Shown one piece after another: positions 49,614 through 58,952 of a DNA stretch of 64,000 bases. This DNA is from Acidobacteriota bacterium (GTDB lineage Bacteria; Acidobacteriota; Vicinamibacteria; Fen-336). A model generated the notes under the pieces. The model ran no database searches and had not been told where the DNA came from. It saw nothing but the letters and a program-made list of their open reading frames with translations. The stretch spans positions 56,074-120,073 of the forward strand of contig WYBL01000009.1 of assembly GCA_011526565.1 (NCBI GenBank), written 5' to 3'. Within the stretch, counting starts at the first letter, position 1. Each line of letters begins with the position of its first letter. A program made the position numbers and the translations under genes.

Positions 49614-50953
49614 GGCACGCGCGGGCCGCGGGCGGGCCGCAGCGCCGTGGCCAGCGCCGCGGCGAAGCGGGGCGCCTCGGGCGCGGGCAGGCGGCTCACG
49701 GTGACGCGCAGCCCAGGCGCCGAGCGCAACCGGTAGCGCTCGCCCGCGCGCACCGCCCAGCCACGGGCCGCGAGTTCCGCGATCGGGCCTGCCTCCTCGC
49801 TGGAAGCGACCCAGACGTTGAGACCGGAGGCGCCGCGCGCGGCGACCCCGTGGTGCGCCAGCGCGGCCACCAGCGCGTCGCGCCGCGCCGCGTACTCGCC
49901 TGCGGCGCGCTCGAGCCGGCGGGCGACCCCGCGGTCGGCGAGCAGGCGGGCCGCCAGTTCCTGGAGCAGCAGGCTGACCCAGCCGGTGCCGAGGTCGCGG
50001 CGCCCCTCGACGCGGGCGACCGTCGTCGCGTCGCCCGCCAGCAGCGCCACGCGCAGGTCGGGACCGAGCGACTTGGACAGCGAGCGCACGTGGGCCCAGC
50101 GCGCCGCGGCCGGCGCGACCGCGTGCAGTGCCCGGCCGCAGACGGGGCCCGCGTGATCGTCCTCGATCACCAGGCACTCGCGGTGGCGGGCGAGCAGCCG
50201 CCGCAGCTCGCGGGCGCGGCCCGCGGTCACCGCGGCCCCGGTCGGGTTCTGCGCCCGTGGCGTCAGCACGCAGGCGGTGGGCCGGCGCTCCAGCGCTTCG
50301 GCGAGCGAAGCCGGCATCGGCCCCTCGTCGTCCACCTCGAACGGCTCGGGCACCAGGCCCAGCGCGCCGAGCAGGTCGAGCACGCCGGGATAGCCGGGGT
50401 CCTCGACCGCCACCCGATCGCCCGGGCGGCAGTGGGCGAGCAGCGCGCGCTCGACGCCGTCCATCGCGCCGCCGACCACGGTCAGCGACTCCGCGGGCAC
50501 CCCGTCGGCGGCCAGTTGCGGCGCCGCGCGCGCCGCCAGCTCGGGCAGCACCGCGGGCGCGCCGTAGAGCCGCGGGCGTCCCGAGAGCTTCGCGAGGAAC
50601 GGCCCGAGCTCCGGCAGCAGCGCGGGGTCGGGGCTGCCCGAGGCGAGGTCGAGCAGGCCCGCGGGCACGGAGTCGCCCGTGCGCGGGGCGCCCGGCGCGG
50701 CGGCGGCGACGGGCGGGCGCGGCGCGATCCGCGTCCCGCGGCGGCCGGCCGCCGCCACCACGCCGCGGCGGCCGAGCTCGCGGTACGCGGCCGCCACCGT
50801 CGCCGGCGAGAGCGCGAGCTCCGCCGCCAGCGCCCGCACCGGGGGCAGCACCTCGCCCGGGCGGACCCGCCCCTCGCGCAGCGCCTCCTCCACGGCTGCC
50901 GCCAGTGCGCTTGCCCCCCGCGCCCCCTTCAGATAACGTACTAGTTCAGACAT
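49610..50953 (-). CDS. MocR-type regulator (GntR wHTH plus aminotransferase domain)
   Basis: This 447-residue transcription factor has an N-terminal GntR winged helix (LALSPATVAAAYRELGRRG) and a fold-type I aminotransferase domain (about 110-447) with PLP lysine in SLSKSLGP. MocR proteins sense PLP, PMP or amino acids and often control vitamin B6 genes or their neighbour. It is divergent from a PNPOx-fold gene, with a repeat operator over both starts. ATG 50953 has no Shine-Dalgarno; the -10 is eight bases away, so the mRNA is probably leaderless and autoregulated. Confidence 0.9.
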   Translation of the reverse strand: MSELVRYLKGARGASALAAAVEEALREGRVRPGEVLPPVRALAAELALSPATVAAAYRELGRRGVVAAAGRRGTRIAPRPPVAAAAPGAPRTGDSVPAGLLDLASGSPDPALLPELGPFLAKLSGRPRLYGAPAVLPELAARAAPQLAADGVPAESLTVVGGAMDGVERALLAHCRPGDRVAVEDPGYPGVLDLLGALGLVPEPFEVDDEGPMPASLAEALERRPTACVLTPRAQNPTGAAVTAGRARELRRLLARHRECLVIEDDHAGPVCGRALHAVAPAAARWAHVRSLSKSLGPDLRVALLAGDATTVARVEGRRDLGTGWVSLLLQELAARLLADRGVARRLERAAGEYAARRDALVAALAHHGVAARGASGLNVWVASSEEAGPIAELAARGWAVRAGERYRLRSAPGLRVTVSRLPAPEAPRFAAALATALRPARGPRVP

Positions 50954-50965
50954 TAGTACGTACTA
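50936..50965. promoter_or_regulatory. MocR-type operator
   Basis: ACGTACTA occurs as a direct repeat at 50936-50943 and 50958-50965 (22 bases, about two turns apart). An inverted copy TAGTACGT at 50954-50961 makes the palindrome TAGTACGTACTA (50954-50965). Two direct sites plus one inverted site is the arrangement described for MocR/PdxR operators. It covers the mocR start and its -10. Confidence 0.65.
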
Positions 50966-50970
50966 TAACA
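50962..50970 (-). promoter_or_regulatory. extended -10 of mocR
   Basis: The minus strand reads TGT-TATAGT (hexamer 50962-50967), the best -10 match in the window, eight bases before the mocR ATG and inside the operator. Confidence 0.55.
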
Positions 50971-50982
50971 AAAGGAGTCGCG

Positions 50983-51639
50983 ATGTCGAGCCCCGGCCTC
51001 ACCCCCACCCCGCGCACCACGGCGCAGCGGCTGCCCGCGCGCGGCCGCCACGATCGCGCGACGATCGACGCGATCCTCGACGAGGCGCTCGTCTGCCACC
51101 TGGGCTTCGTCCACGAGGGGCAGCCGTTCGTGATCCCGACCATCCACGCGCGCGCGGGCGACACCGTGTTCGTCCACGGCTCGGCCGCCAGCCGCATGCT
51201 GCGGGCGCTGGACGCCGGCGTGCCCGCGTGCCTGAGCGCGACGCTGGTCGACGGGCTGGTGATGGCGCGCTCGGCGTTCCACCACTCGATGAACTACCGC
51301 TCCGTCGTGCTGCTCGGCAGCCTGAAGGCGGTGAACGACCCCGGGCGCAAGCTGGAGGCGCTGCGCGCGATCACCGAGCACGTGGCGCCGGGGCGCTGGG
51401 CGCAGGTGCGGCCGCCGAGCGAGAACGAGCTGCGCGGCACCAGCGTGATGGAGCTGCCGATCGTCGAAGGCTCCGCCAAGGTCCGCAGCGGTCCGCCGGG
51501 CGACGACCCGGAGGACCTCGCGCTCGACTGCTGGGCGGGCGTGATCCCGCTCTCGCTCCGGGCGGGCGAGCCGATCTCGGCGCCGGACCTGCGCGCCGGC
51601 ATCGCCGTCCCGGAAGCGCTGTTGCGCTACGCCCGCTGA
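50983..51639 (+). CDS. PNPOx-fold flavin-binding protein
   Basis: This 218-residue split-barrel protein is of the pyridoxamine 5'-phosphate oxidase-related type (NimA/flavin-nucleotide-binding group). Motifs include CHLGFVHEGQPFVIPTIHAR, VFVHGSAASRMLRAL and a middle SVVLLGSLKAV strand. Such proteins bind FMN, haem or F420 and have poorly defined substrates. ATG 50983 has an excellent AAAGGAG six bases upstream. It is almost certainly the MocR target. The 3' end overlaps the convergent GHKL-partner gene by 13 bases. Confidence 0.85.
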   Translation: MSSPGLTPTPRTTAQRLPARGRHDRATIDAILDEALVCHLGFVHEGQPFVIPTIHARAGDTVFVHGSAASRMLRALDAGVPACLSATLVDGLVMARSAFHHSMNYRSVVLLGSLKAVNDPGRKLEALRAITEHVAPGRWAQVRPPSENELRGTSVMELPIVEGSAKVRSGPPGDDPEDLALDCWAGVIPLSLRAGEPISAPDLRAGIAVPEALLRYAR

Positions 51640-53006
51640 GGCGGTCGCAGCAGGTCGGCCGCCGCGGAAGCGAGGCCGGGGTCGCGGGCGAGCGCGCGCG
51701 CGGCGAGGGCGACGTCGGGGGAGCGGCGCGGCAGCGCCACTCCGCGCCGCGAGCGCTGAGGCCGTCCGCCGCCTTCCACCACGTGGCACGAAGCGCCCCA
51801 CTCGCGCTGCAGCGCCGCGACGAGCTGGCGCTCGTCCGCGGTCAGCGCGCGCGGCGGCAGCGGCTCGCGGGCCGCGACCCGGCCGAGAGCCGCCTGCGCC
51901 CGGTCGAGCAGCGCCCGCCAGCGCGCCCGCCAGGTGGCGCCCGCCGGGTGGTCGGTGACGTCCTCGAAGCGCAGCCCGCGCAGGCGGGCGAGGGCCGCGC
52001 GGGCCGGCACCGCGAGTTCCAGTGCCTCGACCCGGGGCAGCCCGCCGGGCCCGACGACGGCCAGCGGGGCCGGGCCGCGGGCTGCGGCCGCGTCGACGCT
52101 GACGCGCACGCGGCGGGCGCCGCTGCGCGACACCAGCGCCGGGCGGGCCCCCCAGTCGGCGCCGAGCCGGCCGGCTTCCGCGGCGCGCAGGAAGAGCGCC
52201 GCGAGCGAGGCGTCGCGACCCGGGTCCGACGGCGGCTGCGCGAGGGTGGCGAGCAGCAGCTCCAGCGCCAGGTCGTCCCACGCGGGGGCTCGGGCGGCGG
52301 CGCGTTCGCGCAGCGCGGCCGCGTCGGGCCAGTCGACCCCTGTCGCGTACTCGACGACGGCCTCGAAAGGCAGCGCCGCGGGGAGCGGTTGCGTCGCACG
52401 GACGACGCCGTGCACGAGCAGCGTGGCCCGCGCGGCCTCCGCCTCGGGCAACAGCGCCAGCAGCCCGGCGTCCGGCGCGGAGAGCGCTCGCCACGCCGCG
52501 TGCGAAGGCAGGCCGGCGGGGTGGGCCGGCCCCGGCGCCAAGCTCGTCGACGGAGCCGCGCCGTCGACCCGGATCGGAACGGCGGCGTAGCGGCAGGCGG
52601 CGCGCAGCCGCTCGCGCGCGACGCCCGCCGACGCGCCCCGCAGGTCGACCTGCAGGCGCAGCGGGTCGAGGCTCCAGCGCACCGCCTGAACCGACTCGTG
52701 GAGCAGGGCGACCAGCGGGGCAGCGAGGCTGCCGAGGAGCGACTCGACCGCCCGCGCGCGCTCTCCCGCGCCCGCGCCACGGTCGAGGGCGAGGCTCCAG
52801 GCGGCGGCCTCCGCCGCCGGCAGGGCCGCGCCGTCCGCGACCAGCGTGAACCCTTGCCGGCCGAAGTCGACGGTCACGCGGCGGGCCCCCAGCGCCAGCG
52901 CGGCCCGGGTCGCCTCGACCGCCACCTGTTCGGGGTCGGGCAGATCGGCGGCCGCGAGCGCGCGCAACTCGGCCGCGTCGTCGAGGTCGAAGAGCGGGCC
53001 GTTCAT
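51627..53006 (-). CDS. unknown protein, probable degenerate GHKL partner
   Basis: This 459-residue Ala-rich protein is encoded directly after the GHKL-transglutaminase gene with an ATGA overlap. Residues 28-65 ([19 protein letters not shown], then [11 protein letters not shown]) resemble the GHKL N-box and DxGxG region with the key Asn and Gly residues lost. The rest is mixed alpha/beta and lacks recognisable motifs; a possible second-domain strand pattern lies around 120-200. No signal or membrane helix is seen, so it is cytoplasmic. It may be a pseudo-ATPase that pairs with its active neighbour. This reading rests on weak similarity and gene coupling. Confidence 0.6.
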   Translation of the reverse strand: MNGPLFDLDDAAELRALAAADLPDPEQVAVEATRAALALGARRVTVDFGRQGFTLVADGAALPAAEAAAWSLALDRGAGAGERARAVESLLGSLAAPLVALLHESVQAVRWSLDPLRLQVDLRGASAGVARERLRAACRYAAVPIRVDGAAPSTSLAPGPAHPAGLPSHAAWRALSAPDAGLLALLPEAEAARATLLVHGVVRATQPLPAALPFEAVVEYATGVDWPDAAALRERAAARAPAWDDLALELLLATLAQPPSDPGRDASLAALFLRAAEAGRLGADWGARPALVSRSGARRVRVSVDAAAARGPAPLAVVGPGGLPRVEALELAVPARAALARLRGLRFEDVTDHPAGATWRARWRALLDRAQAALGRVAAREPLPPRALTADERQLVAALQREWGASCHVVEGGGRPQRSRRGVALPRRSPDVALAARALARDPGLASAAADLLRPPQRA

Positions 53007-55705
53007 CCGGTCGCCTCGTGCAGCGCGGCGCGCGCCAGCGCGCGCAGCGCGGACTGCGCCAGCGGCTGGGGAGCGCCGAGCGCGGGGAGCACGACGCGGG
53101 CGAGTTCGAAGGCCGCACGGGCCGGAGGCAGCGCGGCGGTCGCGGTCCAGGCTGCGCTGCCGCTGCCGAGCAGCACGCGCGGTTGCGGACCGCGAGCCGC
53201 GAAGGGGAGCACGTCGACGCGATCGCCCGGGCACAGACGCGCGTCGAACGCGAGGCCGGCCTGGCGGCAGGCGGCGGCCAGCCGTGCCAGCAGCGGGTGC
53301 GGGCGGGAGCCCTGCCAGCGGTCCTCCCAGGTGTCGAGGTCGAGCGCCCCCAGCGCGTCGGCCACGGCGGCCGCCACGTCGACCCCGCCGTCCAGCACCA
53401 CGCCGCCGCGCGAGCGCGCCTCGCGGACCAGCGGCCGCTCCGGCGCGCGCGAGCGATACAGCCGTCCCTCCGCGGCCTCGCGCCAGGCGGCGCCGAGCGA
53501 AGCGCCGCCCCCGCCCGCACGGGGCAGCAGCGGACGATCGAAGACGGCCGGTGCGCCGGCGAAGGCCTCGGGGTGGCGCAAGGCGCCCCGCACGAGGTCG
53601 TCGAGCGTCGTGCCGCCCGTGCGCACCTCGGGGCGCTGCGCTCGCGCGCGAAGGGCGGCGCCGGTGGCCAGCAGGGCGACGAGCGCGAGGCCGGTTGTGG
53701 CGGCCGGGTGCGGGACGGCGCTGGCCGGCGTGTCGACGGCCGCCGTCGCCACCGGCAAGGTGGGCGGCGGCGGCTCCCCGGCGGGCGCAGCGGCGACGGC
53801 CCGCGCCGCGGGGAGGGTGGCATCGAGCGCGTTCCACGCGCCGTCCGCGTGGTACTCGGCCCAGGCGTGCAGTCCCGGCAGCGCCCGGCCGCCGTGCCCG
53901 GCGACGCCGACGGCCAGCCGCGCGGGCACGCCGGCCGCGTCGAGCAGGAGCGCGAGCACCCCGTTCAGCACGTCGCAGTCGCCGACCCCGGCCGCCAGCG
54001 CGCGGCTCGCGAAGTCCGTCCCCGGGGCCTCCGCGAACCGCCGCGCGGACTCCGCGTCGCGGGCTTCGCGCAGTGCCGCCTGGACGAACGCCAGCGCCGC
54101 AGCGGGCCGCTCCTCCGCGGCCCGTTCGCGCAGTGCGCGAGCCGCTTCCGCCAGCCGCGGCGGGAGGCCGCTCGCGCGCGCGGCCGGTGGCGGGTCCGGC
54201 GCGGGCACCAGCTCGTACGTCACCCAGCCCGCGAAGCCGGCCGCGAATCTGGCGTGGAGCGGCCCGCCGGCTGGCGCCGCCACCTGCGCGGGCTCCGGCT
54301 CGATTCCGGTGGCGCGCGTGCCCGCGGTCGTCGGCAACGGAACGGGGCCTGCTCCGGGCGCCACCCGGACGCGCACCCGCCAGCGGGCGGGCGCATCGTG
54401 CGGGCCGACGGGCGGCTCGGATGCGGGCGCGGCGGCGCTGCGCAGGAGGTCCGCGGCCGCCGTGCGGCGCACCGCGAGGAGCGGGCCCTCCGACGCCGGC
54501 TCGTAACGCAGGGCGAGCGCAGGCTCGTCGCCGTGCAGGACGTTGAGGCCCGGCGCGCGCGGTTCGCCCAGGCGCGGCGACAGCGGAGCCTCGCCGACCG
54601 CGATCGCGGACGGGACCCTGGCCGTGACGGGCGGGCCCGCTTCGGAAGCAGCGTTCGCGAAATCGGGTCGGGTCGGCGCCGGCTCCGGGACCGGCACCAG
54701 GAGCGCCACGAGCGCGAGCCCGGCGGCCACCGTGAGAGCGAACGTCGTCGCGCCCGGCCAGCGGCGCAGGGGACCGGCGAGCCGCTCGAGGAGGCCGGGC
54801 GGCTGCAGCCGCGCGAGCTCGGCGTCGACCAGGCGGCGCAGCGCCTCACGGCCGCGCCGCTCCAGGCGCCGCAGCGACGCGTCGGCCCGCAGTTCGGCGC
54901 GGCTGAGCAGTGGCGCGATGCGAGCGCTCTCGAGGGCGAACGCGGGCGCGAGGCCGGGCACCGCGCACCAGGTTCGAGGCGCGGGGCCGCCCGTCAGCTC
55001 CTCCAGGGTGCGGGCCGAGCGCACGCGCAGGCCCAGCGAGAAGACGTCGACCCGCGGGGCCGCGGCGAGGCCCACCGCACCGCGCTCGGCCCCGGCCTCG
55101 AAGCGGGCGGAGGGTGCCGGCAGCGCCAGCGGAGCGTTGACGTCCTCGCCGTCGACGCGGATCGCGAGCCGCTCGCGCGGCCGGTCGCGCCGCCGCACGT
55201 CGCGCACCTGCTCGCGCAGCGCGGCGCGCACGGCGTCGGCCAGGCCGGGCCACGGCGCGGCCCGCTCCAGCACGACCTCGGTGCCGGCGGCGAACCCGGG
55301 GCCCGGAGGCGCGGGTTCGACGCGGGTCAGCGCGCCGTCCATCGCGATGCCCCAGGCGGCCTGGCCCGCGGCGCGCGAGCGCACGACCAGCCGGTCGGGC
55401 TCGAAGCGCAGCACCGACCAGAAGCCGACGCCGAAGCGGCCGGCCTCGCCGACCCGGCCCTTGCTGGAGGCGTAGAGCCGGAACAGGTAGGCGCGGGCGT
55501 GGGCCTCGGTCATGCCGCCGCCGTCGTCGCGACAGCGGAGGCGGCAGCCGCCCGGGTCCGCCTCCACGTCGATCGCGACGGCCGTCGCACCCGCGTCGCG
55601 GGCGTTCTGGACCAGTTCGCGCAGGAACACGAGCGGGTCGCCGCCGTAGCGCGCGGCCTCGCGCCGGGCGCGAGCGAGGAAGCGGGCCGGGTCCGGCTGG
55701 GGCAT
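53003..55705 (-). CDS. membrane GHKL (Hsp90-type) ATPase fused to a transglutaminase-like domain
   Basis: In this 900-residue protein, residues 1-160 carry intact GHKL motifs: [11 protein letters not shown] (N34), RDDGGGM (D61) and [11 protein letters not shown] (89-99), nearest to Hsp90/MORC-type ATPases. A membrane helix lies at about 321-338, preceded by basic residues. Residues 360-660 include a transglutaminase-like domain with the triad order C577 (GVGDCD), H613 (LHAWAEY) and D628 (LDAT). A second helix lies at 668-688, followed by RARAQR, and then a 210-residue unassigned C-terminus. The positive-inside rule places the ATPase and C-terminus in the cytoplasm and the transglutaminase outside. 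It is coupled to the 51627-53006 gene and divergent from the HEAT gene. Confidence 0.8.
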   Translation of the reverse strand: MPQPDPARFLARARREAARYGGDPLVFLRELVQNARDAGATAVAIDVEADPGGCRLRCRDDGGGMTEAHARAYLFRLYASSKGRVGEAGRFGVGFWSVLRFEPDRLVVRSRAAGQAAWGIAMDGALTRVEPAPPGPGFAAGTEVVLERAAPWPGLADAVRAALREQVRDVRRRDRPRERLAIRVDGEDVNAPLALPAPSARFEAGAERGAVGLAAAPRVDVFSLGLRVRSARTLEELTGGPAPRTWCAVPGLAPAFALESARIAPLLSRAELRADASLRRLERRGREALRRLVDAELARLQPPGLLERLAGPLRRWPGATTFALTVAAGLALVALLVPVPEPAPTRPDFANAASEAGPPVTARVPSAIAVGEAPLSPRLGEPRAPGLNVLHGDEPALALRYEPASEGPLLAVRRTAAADLLRSAAAPASEPPVGPHDAPARWRVRVRVAPGAGPVPLPTTAGTRATGIEPEPAQVAAPAGGPLHARFAAGFAGWVTYELVPAPDPPPAARASGLPPRLAEAARALRERAAEERPAAALAFVQAALREARDAESARRFAEAPGTDFASRALAAGVGDCDVLNGVLALLLDAAGVPARLAVGVAGHGGRALPGLHAWAEYHADGAWNALDATLPAARAVAAAPAGEPPPPTLPVATAAVDTPASAVPHPAATTGLALVALLATGAALRARAQRPEVRTGGTTLDDLVRGALRHPEAFAGAPAVFDRPLLPRAGGGGASLGAAWREAAEGRLYRSRAPERPLVREARSRGGVVLDGGVDVAAAVADALGALDLDTWEDRWQGSRPHPLLARLAAACRQAGLAFDARLCPGDRVDVLPFAARGPQPRVLLGSGSAAWTATAALPPARAAFELARVVLPALGAPQPLAQSALRALARAALHEATG

Positions 55706-55712
55706 CGCGGCC

Positions 55713-55718
55713 AGTGTA
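55713..55718 (-). promoter_or_regulatory. -10 of the GHKL-transglutaminase gene
   Basis: TACACT on the minus strand lies seven bases before ATG 55705. No Shine-Dalgarno intervenes, so a leaderless transcript is likely. The -35 is unclear. Confidence 0.4.
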
Positions 55719-55727
55719 CGGGCTTCC

Positions 55728-55757
55728 TTGAACGGCCCCGAGGCGGCGTGTTACGTT
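55728..55757 (+). promoter_or_regulatory. promoter of the HEAT-repeat gene
   Basis: TTGAAC (55728-55733), an 18-base spacer and the extended -10 TGT-TACGTT (hexamer 55752-55757). The GTG start is eight bases further on, without a Shine-Dalgarno. It shares the 60-base divergent gap with the GHKL promoter. Confidence 0.5.
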
Positions 55758-55765
55758 CGCCGCCC

Positions 55766-57991
55766 GTGTCACCGCGCGTCCGCGTCGTCGCCGCCGGCCT
55801 GGCCCTTCTCGGGGCCGCGGCCGGGCTGTCGCAGGACCCGGTGGCTGTCGAGCTCGAGCGGCTGCGCTCGCGCCAGGCGTACGAGCGGGCAGCGGCCGCC
55901 CAGGCGCTCGGCGAACAGGGGAGCGCCGCGGCCGCGGCGGCTTCGGCGCTCGCGGATGCGCTCGACGACGGCGACGCGATGGTGCGCCTCGCCGCGGCGC
56001 GCGCGCTCGGCCAGATCGGGCCCGACGCCGCTGCGGCCACCGAAGCCCTCGTCAGGGCGATGGCGGGGCGCGAGGCCTTCCTCCGCGTCGAAGCGGCGAT
56101 CGCGCTCGCCCACGTCGAGCCGGGCCGGGCGGGAGTCGGGGCCGCGCTCGTCGCGGGGCTGAAGGACCCCGACATCCAGGTCCGCCGCCGCACCGCCTAC
56201 GCCCTGGCCCGCGTGCCCGCGCCTGCGCTGCCGCCGGTGGCGGAGCTGGTCGCGGCCCTCTCCGATTCCGACCCGAGCGTGCGCGGGCACGCGGCGAACG
56301 CGCTGGCCCGCAGCGGCGCGGCAGCGGTCGATGCCGTGCCGGCGCTGGCGCGGGCCCTCGCGGACCCGGACCTGAGCGTGCGCGGCTGGGCGAAGGCCGC
56401 GCTGGAGCAGATCGCGCCCGAGGCCTTGAAGGAGGGCGTGGCCGCTGTCGTGACTGCACCCGAGCCGGACGCCTCCGCCGCGCGCAGGCTGCTGGCCGCC
56501 GCGCTGGGGCAGGACGAGGGCCTGCTCCGGGTGGAGGCGGCCGCGGCGCTGCTCTCCCTGGGCGACGGCGAAGCCGGGGCCGTGCTGCGACGGGCGATCG
56601 GCGATGCGGACGGCACGGTCCGGCGCCACGCCGCGCAGGCCTACCTCGAACTGCCCGCCGAGTCGGTGCGGGACGCCGAGCCCGAGCTGAGGGCCGCGCT
56701 GCGCGACGGCGATCGGGAGGTGCGACGCGCTGCCGCGCGAGCCCTGCTGCGCAGTGGCCTGAGCGCGCCGGAGGCCGTCAAGGTGCTCGAGGCGGGGCTT
56801 TCGGACCCCGACACGCTGGCCCGGCTCGAGGCCGCGCGGGCGCTGGGCGAAGCGGGACCGCTGGCCCGGTCGGCCGGGCCCAGCCTCGTGCCGCTGCTCA
56901 CAGGGAGCGACACCCGCCTGCGGCTGCTGGCGGCGTGGGCTGCCGAGCGCGTCGGCGCGGACACGCGCGGTGCAGCGGTCCCCGCGGCGAGGGCGACCGC
57001 GACGCCCGTCGAGAGCCCGCGCCCCGCGGCGCGGACGGCAACGGCCCAGGTGGCTGCGCTCGCACCCTCCGCGCTACCCAGCCCGACGCCGCTTCCGACT
57101 GCCTCCTCGACGCCTGCGTCCCGCCCGGCGGCGACTCCGACGCCGACGCCCGCTCCGACCCCGACGCCGCGTCCGACCCCCACCCCCACGCCCGATCCGA
57201 CTCCTGCGCCGACCGCGACCCCGACGCCGGTTCCGACCCCGACGCCGCGTCCGACCCCCACACCCACGCCCGCTCCAACTCCAGTGCCGACCCCGACGCC
57301 GACGCCGGTTCCGACTCCGACCCCGACGCCGCGGCCGACACCCACGCCCACGCCCGCTCCGACTCCTGCGCCGACGGCGACCACGGCGCCGACACCCGCG
57401 CCGGCTCCGGCGCCTTCGACAGCGCCGCTCACCGCCCCGACCCCGGCGGCGGTCCTCGCCGCGAGTGCGACGGCCGCGGAACCGTCGGCGACGCCGGTCG
57501 ACCTCGGTCCGCTGCGGCTGGCGCTGCAGACGGGCACGCCGGCGCTGCGGCGGCAGGCGGCGTCCCAGCTCTCGCGGCTTGGCGCGACCGCGCGGCCGGC
57601 GCTCCCCGAACTGGTGGCCGCGCTGCGCGATCCCGACGGCCTGCTGCGCGCCGCGGCGGCCCGCGCGATCGGCGCGATCGGCGTCGCAGCGGCCGGCGCG
57701 CTTCCCGACCTGATGGAGGCGACGCGGGTGCCCGGCGACGCGCTGGCACAGGTGGAGGCAGCGACGGCACTGGTCCGCCTCGGCGGCGCGCCCGGCCAGT
57801 GGCTCGCGCCGCTGCGCGCGGGTCTCAAGGCCGCCGACGTGGCCGCTCGGCGCCGCGCCGCGGAGGCGCTGGGCGAAGCGGGCCCCGCGGCGGCGCCCGC
57901 GGCAGGCGACCTGCGCAAGCTGGAGAAGGACGCCGACGCGAGCGTGCGCGCCGCAGCAGGCGCGGCGCTGCAGAGAATCGGGGGACGATGA
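55766..57991 (+). CDS. secreted HEAT-repeat protein with Thr-Pro spacer
   Basis: This is a 741-residue exported protein with a signal peptide to about residue 23 ([12 protein letters not shown]). About ten HEAT/PBS-lyase-type repeats of 30-38 residues ([14 protein letters not shown] type) fill 30-410. Residues 450-552 are an almost pure Thr/Pro/Ala spacer. About four more HEAT repeats follow to the end. No catalytic motif is seen; HEAT arrays are protein-binding scaffolds, here probably periplasmic. The start is GTG 55766. The stop overlaps the phytase-like gene ATG. Divergent placement suggests a link to the GHKL-transglutaminase pair. Confidence 0.82.
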   Translation: MSPRVRVVAAGLALLGAAAGLSQDPVAVELERLRSRQAYERAAAAQALGEQGSAAAAAASALADALDDGDAMVRLAAARALGQIGPDAAAATEALVRAMAGREAFLRVEAAIALAHVEPGRAGVGAALVAGLKDPDIQVRRRTAYALARVPAPALPPVAELVAALSDSDPSVRGHAANALARSGAAAVDAVPALARALADPDLSVRGWAKAALEQIAPEALKEGVAAVVTAPEPDASAARRLLAAALGQDEGLLRVEAAAALLSLGDGEAGAVLRRAIGDADGTVRRHAAQAYLELPAESVRDAEPELRAALRDGDREVRRAAARALLRSGLSAPEAVKVLEAGLSDPDTLARLEAARALGEAGPLARSAGPSLVPLLTGSDTRLRLLAAWAAERVGADTRGAAVPAARATATPVESPRPAARTATAQVAALAPSALPSPTPLPTASSTPASRPAATPTPTPAPTPTPRPTPTPTPDPTPAPTATPTPVPTPTPRPTPTPTPAPTPVPTPTPTPVPTPTPTPRPTPTPTPAPTPAPTATTAPTPAPAPAPSTAPLTAPTPAAVLAASATAAEPSATPVDLGPLRLALQTGTPALRRQAASQLSRLGATARPALPELVAALRDPDGLLRAAAARAIGAIGVAAAGALPDLMEATRVPGDALAQVEAATALVRLGGAPGQWLAPLRAGLKAADVAARRRAAEALGEAGPAAAPAAGDLRKLEKDADASVRAAAGAALQRIGGR
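57117..57420 (+). repeat. in-frame Thr-Pro coding tandem repeat
   Basis: Near-tandem short units built on CCGACSCC, with larger copies about 60-70 bases apart (CGCGTCCGACCCCCAC and similar), encode the Thr-Pro spacer of the HEAT protein. Such repeats are prone to length change by slippage in steps of three or six bases. Confidence 0.75.
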
Positions 57992-58941
57992 AGAAACGGG
58001 GGCTGGGCTCGGCGCTGTCGCTGGGACTGCTGCTGTGGCCCGCGACGAGCGCCGCGGGGGCGTCGCTGCTCGAGTCTGTTCCAGTTCCGCTCGACGCCGG
58101 CGACCCCGCCCGCACTCGGGTGGGGCGCCTCGAGTTCCGCGGCGGGCTGGCGTTGTCCTCGCCGCAGGCCGGCTTCGGCGGGCTTTCCGACTTCCGGCTC
58201 GACGGGCGCCGGCTGCTCGCCGTCAGCGACGAGGGCGGGCGCTTCCAGTTCGAGGTCCGCATCGAGAACGGGCGCCTGGCGGGCGTCGGCTCCGCCCTGG
58301 AGGGCGGGATGCTGCTCGACACCACGGGGAGCGAACTCGACGGCAAGGCCAACCAGGACGCGGAGTCGATGGCGCCGCTGCCCGGCGGCGGATACCTGGT
58401 CGGCTTCGAGCAGCGCCACCGCGTGTTGCGCTATCCCGACCTCGCCGGTCCGGCGCAGGCGTGGCCCACGCCGCCCGGACTCGAGGGCGCGCCGCGCAAC
58501 GGCGGGCTGGAGGCGATGACCGCGCTCGCCGACGGCCGCGTGCTCGCGCTGACCGAAGAGCTGGAAGCCGACGGCCACGTCGCCGGCTGGATCTGGGACA
58601 AGGACGGCTGGGCTCCGCTCCGCTACCGGGTCGAGGGCGACCCGCGGCCCGCGGGGGCGGCCCTGCTGCCGAACGGGGACGTCGTGGTCGTCGAGCGATC
58701 CTATTCGCCGCTGACCGGCGTCACCGCCCGCCTGCGTCGCATCCAGGCCGGCCAGGTCGTCCCCGGCGGCACGCTGGCGGGCGAGTTGCTCGCCGAACTG
58801 CGGCGGCCGATCACGGTCGACAACTTCGAGGCGATCGAGGCGTTGCGCGGCCCGGCGGGGGAGACCCTGCTGCTGCTGCTCTCCGACGACAACTTCAACC
58901 CGCTGCAGCGCACGCTGCTGCTGCTGTTCGCGCTGGACTGA
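57988..58941 (+). CDS. secreted esterase-like/phytase-like beta-propeller protein
   Basis: This 317-residue exported protein has a signal peptide to about 24 (SAAGA). The body matches the phytase-like esterase-activity family: [21 protein letters not shown] near residue 70, [25 protein letters not shown] and [20 protein letters not shown]. These proteins form six-bladed propellers; their substrates are mostly unknown. It is coupled to the HEAT gene by an ATGA overlap, so both are secreted from one transcript. It is convergent with the PP2C gene across 11 bases. Confidence 0.82.
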   Translation: MKKRGLGSALSLGLLLWPATSAAGASLLESVPVPLDAGDPARTRVGRLEFRGGLALSSPQAGFGGLSDFRLDGRRLLAVSDEGGRFQFEVRIENGRLAGVGSALEGGMLLDTTGSELDGKANQDAESMAPLPGGGYLVGFEQRHRVLRYPDLAGPAQAWPTPPGLEGAPRNGGLEAMTALADGRVLALTEELEADGHVAGWIWDKDGWAPLRYRVEGDPRPAGAALLPNGDVVVVERSYSPLTGVTARLRRIQAGQVVPGGTLAGELLAELRRPITVDNFEAIEALRGPAGETLLLLLSDDNFNPLQRTLLLLFALD

Positions 58942-58952
58942 CGCTTCGAGCT

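Noticed and set aside
49610..51639. Pyridoxal phosphate biosynthesis operon (pdxS/pdxT or pdxH)
   Set aside because: Only a PNPOx-fold protein of the flavin-binding branch is present; it lacks clear PdxH substrate motifs and no pdxS or pdxT is nearby.
57117..57420. Possible CRISPR or minisatellite array
   Set aside because: The repeat is entirely in frame, has no unique spacers of constant length and encodes a Thr-Pro linker.
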